From Lateolabrax maculatus (lineage: Eukaryota; Chordata; Actinopteri; Acropomatiformes; Lateolabracidae), in NCBI GenBank assembly GCA_031216445.1, contig CM062206.1, forward strand, positions 10,890,001 to 10,954,000: a stretch of DNA of 64,000 nt, read 5' to 3'. The notes under the pieces were generated by a model. The model made no database searches and had not been told where the DNA came from. It was given only the letters and a program-made list of their open reading frames with translations. A program made the translations under genes and the position numbers. Positions 25,493 through 36,598 of this stretch are shown piece by piece (position 1 is the stretch's first letter; every line of letters starts with the position of its first letter).

Positions 25493-28400
25493 GTATCACT
25501 GTTTCCCGTGGTAAATGTCAGGCTGATACATGATCCTAACAAACTCGGAAGTGTTGAACTGTAACCATAGTACCTCCTGATTACAACTGATTATCATATT
25601 GTGTTATTGTGTTACTTGAGCTACATTAGTAGTGCTGTAGGCCAGTGTAGATTGTCCAGTAGAGGAAGTTTAGACTATGGGAGGATTGCAGTTAATTTTG
25701 TGCTTGGATGGGTTATTTGTCATTTGTGTTGGTAGTATTTAAGCAAACATGATGTTATGGTTTTCCAGTCGCAAACAATCACTCAGCACATTGGCATTTG
25801 GTGAAGAGATTGCATCTTCTGTCTTTGCATTGGTTCACTCCAGGCGCTGCGTTTTTTTCTAATATTTGTAAAACATGTGATTCAAACTGATTTGAGGCTT
25901 TCAACTTCTAAGACCATTGCTCATTTTAAAATTAATAATTGTATTAGGGCGTGCATTAGTTATTTTTTGTCATTCTCTCCCTTGTCTTAGATCCGTGACA
26001 GGTTGATCTTTTGACAACATGCTACCAGTATTCCAATGGCGAAGGCAAATAATGCCCAAAGTGTATTGTGTGAAAAGAGAAAGAATGGAATAATGGTGAC
26101 AGTAAACACACATTAAACAATAAACATTAAACATTTTTATCTTTTAAGCTTTTTAAGCTTGCAGAAAGCTCTTGTTTTGAATGACATCAGATTATACATG
26201 TTATTTTGTCCACCCCCTGATAGTACCATGTACTATACTGTATAGGCCCTGTCACAGTGATAATCAGTATACATTATTTTGAACAGTTATTTTATTTTAA
26301 AAGAAATTATATGTATATATAGAACTCTTAATAATTTCTATCACCTTTGGAACAGCCACATTCATTTGCTGAAAATGTGTTTTCACCAAGGCAGACAGCT
26401 CAAAATCAATTTCCAATTGCATGGATAACAGCCACTCCCCCCCATCTGCACACTGTGCTGACTTATAAATCAGCTGCTCAGGATGTCGGACTAACACTGG
26501 ACCAAGAGCAAAGAAGCTGCTTGAATTGTTGCTTGGCTGCACTGAAAATCACCCAAGGAGATGTTTGTGGAGGTGCTAGGAGGGATCAGTCCTAAAAATC
26601 ATTCTGTGGGACAGGCGGTGAAGTGCTGGAGGGTGATTAATGCTTCATTGTTGTGCAGCAGGGTTGGCTGCCTCTGATTGTAGGTGTTAGCCTGATTCAA
26701 GCTCTGAGTGTGGCTGATAAGGTAATCAGGCCGGTCCTGTTACCCGGTGCTGATGACAGTGGATAAAAGCTGGAGGTCGAGGAGTGTTTTGTTGAATTTG
26801 TCTGTTTTGTGTAATATGGATGGGATTTATCACAAACCATCTCCTGTCTTACACTTAAAATGTGCCAAAAGGTACATGAATCACTATGTCTGGTGACATT
26901 TGCTCTTATCAGAAAATTCTAGGTTTACTAATTGTAGATTAACTGATTAACTGATTAACTTGTTCATACTTTGGAAGTGGTTACTGTAGGGAGAAAAGTA
27001 TGCAGGAGAGGTCAATGTCATGTGTTAAGGCATCAAGAAAAGCAAATAAAATATTCACATGTTGTCATCATAAATAAACATAATGATAATAGCAGAGTAG
27101 AAAATGCAGGATAGTAAAAGCCGAGGACTGAGAAGGAAAATGAAGGCCATACAAGTGTTTGTGCATTTGTGTCCCTCGGCTCGCACATAAAAATGATGGA
27201 TTTCATCAAACACTGTTTGTAGGACTGTTGCACCTGCTCATTGTTCTCTGAGCCTCACAGAAATCAGGCACGTTGGCCTCAGTTCCAGAGGTCGGAATCG
27301 GGTCAGCAAATTATTTCAAAACTAAAGAGGTCAGGGTCAAAAGGTGTGATATGACGTCGTATTTCTGTCACATCTTCCTATAACACACCACATAATTGAC
27401 TTCGCCGCTCCCCAGATTGCATTTTTATATCCCTAATGTCACAGAGTCAGGGTATATTTCAGCTGTGGGACTGATGATCTACATATGTTTTTTGCAGCTG
27501 ACACACCATTTACCTCTGGCGATGAAGTCTTCATCAGTCGGCTGGCAGGCGAGTTATTAGCACCTGAAGCATGATTTACTCTGCAAAGAGTGCAAAGTTG
27601 GAATTTATTTATTTTTATTATAAAAAATTCATTTCGCCCATTTCCACCTCATTGGCTCTGTCCAATGTAGCTTTTTGCAACCTCATTTTTGACATTCAGC
27701 AGGAAAACAGTGAGCTTCACGGGCACTTTCTGACCAGGAGGGATGGGAGCTCCACTTTTCATTAACGGTGGCTGAACATGCCTGAGCCGGCAGCGTCTGT
27801 CAGCTCAGCTGCATCACGGCTCACAGACCCACGAGTGGATCTGAGCCCTCATTTCTTAGGATCTCACAATAGTACCGTGTTTCTGGGTCACTATTGGCAA
27901 GAGTAAGCATACATATGCTGCAAACTGCATACTGCAAACCTAGGCGCTACGTTATTTTTCTTAGTTCATCTTAATTTGACCCACGCCTGCACATGTTGGT
28001 ACTTACAACATACACCCATAAATGATGCATTTACAAATTTAGCTAAACCTAAGAACTAATTATATCAAGTATTAGTGGGTCACTGACCCACTTAGCCTTA
28101 CCTGATTTCATAAGTTTAATATGGAATCTATACCAGTGCAGAAAAACAGTATTAGAGCATTTTACTGCTATTTGAGTGCTTGACTGTGCTTGAAATTAGA
28201 GACTTTTAGACTTTTATTAGCCTAATCAATCAAGTTAAATTCTCAAATGCTCCTTATACCCGCCGCATACATGGTAAATCAACAAAATATGAAATTTTAA
28301 ATGACAAGAGAAAATGTTTTTACAATGTTTACATCTGCTGCTATTTCCAGTACAACTACAACTGAATGGGTTTAAATATCCTTTCTGATTTTATGTTTTA

Positions 28401-28967
28401 CTTAGCAGGATTTCATCTGAAAGGCCTCCAGACTGTTGTTGTGAGGCTGTAAATCCAAACACTATCCCTCCGTCTTCAGCCAAATATCAAGGCAATTGCT
28501 AAAATGTCAGAGTTTGGCTTGGTGGGGATGCATGTGGTCAAGCGGGGGAACGGGTGTGAAACATCAGGCTTTTAAATTACAGAAATGACTGTACTAATTA
28601 ACAGAGCGAGACTCTCCCAAATATCACATTAATGTCAATGACTTTATCTAGAGGAGGGGGGTGATGAAGGGGGGAGTAGTGCTTTAATGCCCACAGTGCT
28701 TCTTTTTACAGCTCACATCATAGTAGCTCCCTGTTTTTATTTTCCAGTACAGTATAGTTCCCTAGGAACAGAGGTTTAAATACTACTGAAGTAGAGAATG
28801 TTAAAGATAACGTCAACCATAGTTTCAGTGGTGTACATCACCAGTAAGAACATTCAACTGCCTTTTGGAAATATCTCAGACTATTTTCAGATGGAAGAAA
28901 CACTTCTGCTTCTTGAGACCTGAGAAAACCAAAAATCCAAAGTATGTGTTGCTTTAAAGGATTTGAA

Positions 28968-29405
28968 GGACAGATTTGTGAGCAAATTTGATTTACTTAA
29001 AGGACACTGGCAGGTCCTGCTGACTCCACTGGCTCTGGAGATTGGAGATTAACTCTTACTGGTTGTATTCCTATAAAGTAATGCCCTTTGGTTTGCGTAA
29101 TGCTCCGGCCACTTTCCAGCATCGGATGAATCTTGTGGTAGGAAGCCTGTCTGGTTGTGCTGTGTGTCTGGACGATGTTGTCATTTTCAGAGACACGTGG
29201 ACCATGTGCACAGGATAAGTGCACTGTTTGATAGATTGCTGTGGGCCCGGTTAACCATTAATTTTTTGCCAAGTGTGAATTTGCCAGAGCTAACGTTACC
29301 TATTTAGGGAAAGTGGTGGGGCAAGGAGAGGTTCGCCCTGTTGAGGCAAAAGTGGTAGGCATCAAGTCTTTTCCGCCTCCTGGAACAAAAAAAGAATGAA
29401 TGCGT
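28968..29405 (+). pseudogene. Ty3/Gypsy reverse transcriptase fragment, degenerate
   Basis: Read on the plus strand with several frame changes, this shows the ordered landmarks of a fish Ty3/Gypsy polymerase. A 'KFDLLKGHWQV' block comes first, then 'NAP/ATFQ'-like sequence, a 'LDDVV' match to the catalytic YLDDVVVFS box at about 29,170, and a 'GxVRPVEAKV...IKSFPPP' stretch at about 29,325-29,380. In-frame stops and small shifts break it several times. No gag, protease, RNase H or integrase is recognisable. The 75-aa minus-strand frame over 28,997-29,224 is a shadow. The fragment ends near an A-run just before the LTR-like sequence. Confidence 0.8.
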
Positions 29406-29441
29406 TTCCTACATAGGAAGCTGTCAGAGTGGCTAAAGGTG

Positions 29442-29679
29442 TGTCCATAGGATGAGCCACACCTGAATCAACTCATCCTGACGGCTATATAGGGTTTGGT
29501 TTCTGTGGATTTACTTTCTACTTTCACTTAAACTCATGAACTCACTACACCACTGATATACATCTTTAAATGTTTTATGAGTAGTTTATCATTGGCGAAA
29601 TAAATTCCTTTTACTTTAATATTTAACCATCTGTGTAGTCTCCCTTGTTTTTGTCTGGACTTTGAGCTAGTTCATAACA
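29442..29679 (+). mobile_element. Probable LTR remnant of the Ty3/Gypsy element
   Basis: Directly after the polymerase fragment comes a unique stretch that starts TGTCCATAGGATGAGCC and ends GAGCTAGTTCATAACA, giving TG...CA-type ends. It has a TATA-like 'GCTATATAGGG' at about 29,483, an AATAAA-type signal (GAAATAAATTCC at about 29,596), and a distal pyrimidine-rich segment. That order is typical of an LTR. No matching 5' LTR or target duplication was found, so the exact limits are approximate. It may be the 3' LTR of the same deleted element. Confidence 0.5.
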
Positions 29680-31429
29680 CAATTAAAAAAAACAAAAAAA
29701 AAACATGATATAATCCAGTCAGGGATTATTCAGACCACAGACAACTATATTAGTGTGATTAGAATAGGAAAAAGTGTCTGTCATTGCAGTGAGTGCCTGA
29801 GAGCTGCTGCCAAAGCACACAGAGACAGTAATGAGTATAGATGTGAGGTCACTTAGAGACAGTCCAGACTCGTTCAGACATAACGCAGACTTTGTACTAG
29901 GGAGCTGGCCGTTAAAGTCTGTTAAAAGTCCGCTCCAACTGATGTGGATTCTTTAGATTTTTAATTTATTTTTTATTTTTTTGTGTGTTAATTTTGATAT
30001 TAAAAATCATGTTAATCTAGTTTGGGAGCCTGACGAATCTGTGAGCTCATGTTTTTATTTGCTTTATTTGACACAGCGCCATTGTGTCGGGTGAACCAAT
30101 CACAACAATTTATATAGTATGAGGCAGGTTTAATATGATGACTGACAGAGAGGAGCGCCTTTTGAGGCGTCTTTGTAAATAACCAAGATGGCTGCCACTG
30201 ATGCGGAGCGTTCCCCAGCCGGTTACAGCCGCAGTATTGAACGGACTGGACGGTAAATTTTCTCGAAAAGAAGAACAAACAACTGCACTTATAACTTTAT
30301 GTTGATGAGAAATGTGTGTTTGCCGTACTTCTGACAGGACGTACCGCACGACAGGATGGCGTTTTGTAAGATAACGGCCCTTGGAAATTCAATTATTACT
30401 GTGTTTTTGTCATTGCACAGTTTGTTTGAGCTCTACAAACATTTGGATTCACAACTACAGAGGAAAGTTTTACCACTGCAGAACATAAGCCGTCTGTAAA
30501 TGACACTGTGTCCCTGGTGAAAAGACGAGGTCTGTGCTGCCTGCAGCCCAGGAGATACTCTACAGTAACAATCAATAGCACTGAGCAAGCATCAGAGTTT
30601 TTATTATCTGCAAGGCCCTGACTCAATCCCCCACTGTAGTGACTAATCTAATTGGAGCCAACACAGACTCCCCAAGCTGTGTGGTGCCACCAAAGAAAGA
30701 CAGAAGACAGAGATGTCAGAGAGATCTTTAGAAATCAATCGTCAGTCACAGACAATTTTCCTTCTTTCCACCCCGTCCATGCATCCACACCATCCATCTA
30801 ATACGGTCTTGTTAGCGTGCCCAACTCACAAGTCATCACCTCAGTGCTAATGGCAAAAACTGTCACTATTTTCTCCTGTACATACTATAGTAACCCCTGT
30901 CATTGCTCTTTATCCACTCTGCTGTTAAACTAGGCTGAGAGACAATGTGGAAAGTATGCCATTATCAAGCCCACAGCCTCTCCACAAGGCTCAGCAACAG
31001 ACTTACATTTAGAAATATGACTCAACCAGGGCAGTGCAGTGTACATGCAGTCATGTTTTCGACTATAGTATTACTTTACTCTGATATACATCCTGGCTGG
31101 AAATGATTGAGAAGCTCCGGTATTGAGCAGACAGTGTTAATTACTCAAGTATAAATTATTCATCCTCTGAACGATTCAGTGAAATATAGATGCCTCCGGT
31201 CAATAATTGCCAACACTCGAGAAGACTTTGGCCTCTCTCTGGGGGGATTTCGGAGCCAGTGATGGGTTGCATCTTATAGGCCAGACCACAAAGTAACACC
31301 AGAGTTAAATCTTCAGTTGAATCGCTGAATCAGCACAAGCTTCACCCATAAAGCTGATTGATTGACCATTGACAAAAAAAACATTGCTATGTTAACATAT
31401 AAAAAAACAAATTATTCATACATATAGAT

Positions 31430-31507
31430 ATATATACACATATACACACACACTTGTGTTTATATATATCTATATGGATGTATATATGTGTACATATATC
31501 TATATGG

Positions 31508-31570
<63 letters not shown>
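31430..31570. repeat. Compound TA/CA/TG microsatellite
   Basis: TATA/CACA-rich sequence leads into about 21 uninterrupted TG units (31,509-31,550), followed by ten TA units (31,551-31,570). TATATC and ATGGATGTG motifs recur in the 5' flank. It is likely to be length-polymorphic and lies about 0.9 kb upstream of the f9 start codon. Confidence 0.95.
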
Positions 31571-32481
31571 GTGATAAATAATGGTTTACCAATCTCTATC
31601 ATGTTGTGTGACGTTGGTTGACTGAGGTGTATGCACGCCATCTTGTGGTTTAGAATCCAAAGTGCCTTTTATAATTCACAATGAAGAAGTCAGATGTCCA
31701 CAGCCACAGATAATAATCAGCACATACAATTGAGAATAAATTAATGTAAAGGAAAGTGCAAAGCTACTGTTACAAACAAAACCAAATGGTTACTTGTATA
31801 TTATTGATGAGTGTGGATTTAAAGAATGACATATAGAGAAATATGAAGACATCAAATTTTGTGCAGTGCTTTGTTTGCTCAATATGTTGACGTTAGTCAT
31901 TAAAATACAATATCATAATAAAATACATAAATAAAGAAAATGTCTCTGTGTGTATGTAAAATCACATTTGTTGATTATAATGCTTTGGAAAGCTTCAACT
32001 TCATACAAGCCTGAGCTGTATATGTGAATAGGCAATCAAATTATGATTACTAAGTAGAAAGGATCCATGTATTTGGTTTGAGGCTACCTTTTGTAATGAA
32101 ATATAGAGCCTCTGGGGCAGAACACTGAGCCCAGATGGTCACATTGGTATCCTTACCTTAACCCAGTGCATGAGAGCTATGAAAACAGGCCTGGGACAAG
32201 AGGTGTCATAGTGACAGATGGACTTTTAGTAAACCCCTCTGGACTGTTCTGTAAATAGCAAAATTGTGCTGTAGTTAATTTATAAATGAACCTTACTGCA
32301 ATCTAAAGGAAATCCTCAGAGTCTCGTAGAGCACGTCAGTGTTGACACTCACTTTATCAGACAGGAGTGGGGATTTTTTCTCTGAACAAACAGAAACTAA
32401 TTGTGAGTGTACATGTACAAACACAGTTTTGTACTTTGGAGTGATAGTCCAGTGTGTGTCAGGATATCAGAGCTGTTTGAA

Positions 32482-35400
32482 ATGGCATTATTTTCTTTGT
32501 GTTTCCTATGTTTTCTGCTTTTGGACTTTCCGCGGGGCTATGGAGGTATTATATGTTTTGTCTTTATGGTACTCTTGAATAATTTCTCTCTGGCTTGAGT
32601 TTTTTTGTTGTTGTTGTTGTTGTTTCACAGTCTGACTTTGAGAGTGTTGCCAGTACATGTGACAGGTGGAGGACTGTCCTTTTTATTAAATGTATTTATA
32701 TACAAATTATTATTATTATTATTAATTTTATTATTATATTTTCCTTTTCTCACTCTAGCCCCAGCTCCAGCCTCAGGCCCAGTGTTCCTGTCCATGCGGG
32801 CAGCTGACACCATTCTGCGGAGACACAAACGCTATAACACTGGTTTGTTTGAGGAGCTGCTCAGAGGCAACTTAGAGAGAGAATGTCAAGAGGAACAATG
32901 TGACCTGGAAGAGGCCAGGGAGACATTTGAGAATGATGAAAAGACAGTGGGTATTTAGTTAGTTAGTTGTTATTTAGTTTTTATTTTATATGTACTCTTG
33001 TTTGTTCTGGCTATACTCACCAGAGACTTCACTCTGTATTGTAGATGGAGTTCTGGAAGGGATATGTAGGTAAGAATGTTTTTAATTACAGACTTCTCCT
33101 AACACAAAAAGAAATATGGTAGAAATGTTGCAGTTGTGGCTGGGTCTCTGTTTGTCTAATGTGTTTGTTGTGATCATTTTCTATCTGACTTCTTAGACTA
33201 TGAACCTTTCATATTACATTTCTTTCCAAAAGTTATTACTTAATGAGGGAAGACCTCTCCTTCCAGGATGCCCACGTCAACTTGTAATGCAGAACTGTAT
33301 TTATCTAGACATGCTTTCACGTAAAGATGTTTCTCTTTATATTTATTTTCCCTGAGTAGACATTGCTTTATAAAAGTACTGTACAAAATTAGGTCATTAG
33401 ATGACTGAGGTACTGTGTCTGGATCTTTTTCAGATGGCAATCAGTGTAAATCAAGCCCATGTCTGAACCTGGGGTCATGCAAAGACCAACTTGGCGACTA
33501 CTCCTGCTCATGTCTGTCAGGCTTCACTGGCAGGAACTGTGAGATCGGTAAGTGCCAGTAGCATTGATTTTAAAAGTGTGATGAAAAGAAAGATTTGTGC
33601 ATTTTCCAATTTGTCTGAGAATATGAGATCAGATTGTTTATATCTCAGTCTAAAAGGATAAACAGCCAGTTGCCTTTTTTCCCCCCCTTCTTTTCTAAAT
33701 TGAATCAATGGCTGGCATCCAGAGTCAGTCTGGTTTAAGGTCCCAGAATTAGATTGTTTGTATTTTTGAATATTCTAAAAAAGTTCCCTCTCTCCTCGAA
33801 CATTTATTTGACAGTATAGTAGATGCCCTTAAAGGATAGGTCCACAATTTTTCAAGTCTGTCTTAAAATAGTAGATATATGCCCATATGAACATAGAAAC
33901 AAGGTTTTCTTGTTGTTATCGGACATTATGAGATCCCTTCCTAAGACTCGTGAAATGTGAATCTAGCTCTTTAACCATTCAGGACAGGTCACACAAATGA
34001 TTCATGTTTGACATTTGGAAAACAAGACAAACAGGAACTCAAACTGCATGGTAACAGCATGCCATTGTTTATATGTAATATGAGGATATTACATATAATA
34101 TCCTCATATTACATGAGGATATTATATGTAATATCCTCATGTAATATGAGGATATTACATATCCTCATATTACATGTGTGTTTTTCATAATGTGGTTTTC
34201 CTCTTTCCCAGTTATAGAAAAAAGTTGTAATGTGAACAACGGAGACTGTACACACTTCTGTGAATCAATGGGAACCTTTGGAGCAAAATGCTCCTGTGCG
34301 ACAGGATACAGGCTGATGCAGGACGGGGTGAACTGCGAACCAGAAGGTGTCGACATCTTCTTAATGAAAACTCTGCTTAATATCGTCATAATATCTCTTA
34401 ATTCCACAATGTGACTCCTCTTTTATCATCTCACCAGTTGAATATCCATGTGGCAGAACTGCCCTGACAGCAGCAAATGCAGTTTTCTCAAGGTCTCTGC
34501 ATGGCCACGTGAATGCAAGCCTGCAGAACACTACCTCACTGACGAGCATCACCACTGCTACATCCCCTCCCTTAACTCCAGCCAGTACCACAGCATCTTT
34601 TCCAGCCACAGGTGACACGGGGCGAAAGAAATTGCCCCTGTGGTTGTACAGAGACGCTGAGGTCCCCATTGAGGAGCCACCTCTGGTTAATAAACGCATT
34701 ATAGGTGGCAAGGTGGTAATACCAGGAGAGATCCCATGGCAGGTAGTGTATGAAAGTAGAAGTATCTGATGCGCATAATGTTTTTTTTTTTTTTAAAGGA
34801 AATGCATGAGGGACAAGAAACAGCAGAGTGCAATATGTTTGATAACTTGTAGCTACTGACAGCTCTTTTCTCCCTTCTTTATTCAGGCAGCCTTGATATC
34901 GCGCCCCAGTGGTCAGTTATTCTGTGGGGGCTCCATTCTCAGCGAGCGGTGGGTTATTACTGCTGCTCATTGCCTGATGGAAGCACGAGGCTCCTTCTTC
35001 ATCAGACTGGGTAAGATTAGGTTCACCTCTGCTAAATCATAATGGAGTAGCTCTATGTAAAGTAGACCGTTAACAATTAGTTAATTCATTTGTTGAGTAC
35101 TCTACTATTTTGATAATTAATTAATAATTTGACTCAAGCAGAATAGAGTCGTAGCTTCTCATCTCTTCTTATATGATAGTAAACAGAAAATCTTTGGGTT
35201 TTGGACAGTTGGTTGGTAAAAACAATCAATTTGAAGCCTTTTTGTATTGGGCCTTTTTAATGGACCAAATGATCAATTGATTGATCAATCTGTAGACTAA
35301 TCGATAAGAAAAATAATCATCTTAGTAGCCCTAGTTTTAAGTTTTGTGTATCGTAGTCCTTGAAATAATTCTTGATTTCATGTAAATTATTACATTTCAA

Positions 35401-36107
35401 ATAGAAAAATTATTTCGCCATCAGCTTTGGGACATCCACTGCATGTGTTTTATTGTAGAGTAAATCTATACAGGGATCTATGATACCTGTATTTAATATC
35501 TCTACCTGCAGGGGAGCATAACATCAACATCAACGAGGGCACAGAGCAGGATCATGACGTGTTGGAGCAGCACATGCACCCACGCTACAATGCCAGTGTA
35601 AGCTTGTACAATCATGACATTGCCCTGCTGTACCTCAAAAGCCCCATAACCTTCTCTACAACAGTCCGGCCCATCTGCATAGGGCCAATGGCTTTCACTG
35701 AGGCCCTAGTGAAGGAGTCTTCCCCGGCTACAGTCAGCGGCTGGGGACGAACACGCTTCCTCGGATTAACGGCTGACACTTTGCAGAAGGTCCAGGTTCC
35801 CTTCACTGATAGGACAGAGTGTAAGCTCAGCAGCAGTGGCAGGATCACTTCCGTCATGTTTTGTGCAGGATACTATGATGAGGCCAAAGATGCCTGTCAG
35901 GGAGACAGTGGCGGTCCTCACACAAACAGTATTCATGACACGTGGTTCCTGACGGGCATTGTAAGCTGGGGGGAAGAATGTGCAAAGAAAGGGAAATATG
36001 GGGTGTACACCCGGCTGTCCGTTTATTACCGCTGGATAAAACATGTTATGGCATTAACTAAACAAAGACTGGTGATTGATATGGACGACCCTGACCCTGA
36101 AATTTAA
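32482..36107 (+). CDS. f9: Coagulation factor IX, complete 8-exon gene
   Basis: Factor IX is a secreted vitamin K-dependent serine protease zymogen that activates factor X with factor VIII. Coding exons: 32,482-32,545; 32,759-32,946; 33,045-33,069; 33,434-33,547; 34,212-34,346; 34,438-34,742; 34,887-35,010; 35,512-36,107 (1,551 nt, 516 aa; human 461). Phases all agree, and exons 3 (25 nt) and 4 (114 nt) match human lengths. Residues 1-21 are a signal peptide, and the propeptide ends RRHKR46. All 12 Gla glutamates of human factor IX are present (53-86). EGF1 is about 93-130, EGF2 about 131-175, and the protease 263-516 with His305, Asp354, Ser451 and S1 Asp445. CQGDSGGPH and FWKGYVDGNQC favour factor IX over VII or X, as does the mcf2/fgf13 neighbourhood. 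The activation segment (195-262) is about twice the human length. The f9a/f9b assignment is open. Confidence 0.95.
34073..34176. repeat. Nested palindromes in f9 intron 4
   Basis: Positions 34,073-34,091 (ATGTAATATGAGGATATTA) and 34,096-34,114 are perfect 19-bp inverted arms around a 4-base CATA loop. The same unit recurs immediately: ATGAGGATATTA / TATG / TAATATCCTCAT (12-bp arms), then ATGTAATATGAGGATAT... facing ATATCCTCATATTACAT. Together they form at least three overlapping hairpins built from one unit, GAGGATATTACAT and its reverse complement. The array lies 36 bp before the exon 5 acceptor. Confidence 0.95.
35069..35334. repeat. Teleost interspersed repeat in f9 intron 7
   Basis: The stretch has the pattern of a very common percomorph repeat: TAGTTAATTCATTTGTTGAG, a TTTTGATAATTAATTAAT block, 'TATGATAGTAAACAGAAAATCTTTGGGTTTTGGACAGTTGGTTGG' in the middle, and 'GACTAATCGATAAGAAAAATAATCATCTTAGTAGCCCTAG' at the end. 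I recognise the pattern but cannot name the family. A fragment of the same family occurs at 42,340-42,413. Confidence 0.6.
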
Positions 36108-36460
36108 AGATTAGATTTTAAAGATATAACTGGTTTACAAATGTGTTGCATGTCAAATAGATGTGTTTTTTTGGAATGTCAGACGTTTAAACTGCAACAA
36201 CTAATTTGTCCATATGTGTCAGTGGCCTATTAAAGGACTGTCAACACTTGCCTGAGAAGTGCAGCTTCTGGATGCCTTTGTAGTGAAAGTGTGTGTGTGT
36301 TAAAGAAGTTAGATATGTGTTAAAAAAAAAAAAAAAAAAGTGCATGTAATTTACATTGACAGAATGAATAAATTCCAAATTCAAATGTCATACCTACACT
36401 GCGCTGACTGTTTACAGTCACATACACACCTCACTCCAACCTGCTGGTCAATAAATGTTT
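36108..36460 (+). promoter_or_regulatory. f9: f9 3' UTR with polyadenylation signals
   Basis: After the TAA stop, a short non-coding tail contains AATAAA at 36,367-36,372 (GAATGAATAAATTCC) and a second AATAAA at about 36,451 (TCAATAAATG). The first would give a 3' UTR of roughly 280 nt. A (GT)n/A-run lies at 36,290-36,340. The gene is followed at once by the end of the convergent mcf2 transcript. Confidence 0.65.
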
Positions 36461-36598
36461 AGTCATTAAAAAAATAAAGAAAGTAGTCGTACTCTGTAGC
36501 AGAAATACAAAAATGATCTGTGCAAATCCAGGTGTCAAATTTGATGTGACCAAAAACTCACAAAAAGAGAAAAGTCTGTTTAATTAACAATTAACAAT

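Larger units (their letters stand above)
20961..32481. other. Intergenic region between fgf13 and f9
   Basis: No gene is recognisable here on either strand. It holds a (TG)n repeat at 22,979-23,018, a hAT remnant at 24,466-25,492, Ty3/Gypsy debris at 28,968-29,679 and a large TG/TA microsatellite at 31,430-31,570. Less AT-rich, non-repetitive islands at about 22,220-22,430 and 27,400-27,860 could be regulatory. A short start-codon-plus-donor arrangement occurs at 30,188-30,254 (see findings). The f9 promoter should lie in the last few hundred bases, but I see no clear TATA box or start site. Confidence 0.6.

Noticed and set aside
32595..32807. Open frames running through the start of f9 exon 2
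   Set aside because: The upstream part reads TTG and ATT repeats of intron 1. The true N-terminus is the signal-peptide exon at 32,482-32,545, joined in phase 1.
34361..34711. 116-aa minus-strand open frame over f9 exon 6
   Set aside because: It is the antisense shadow of the Thr/Ser-rich activation-peptide exon.
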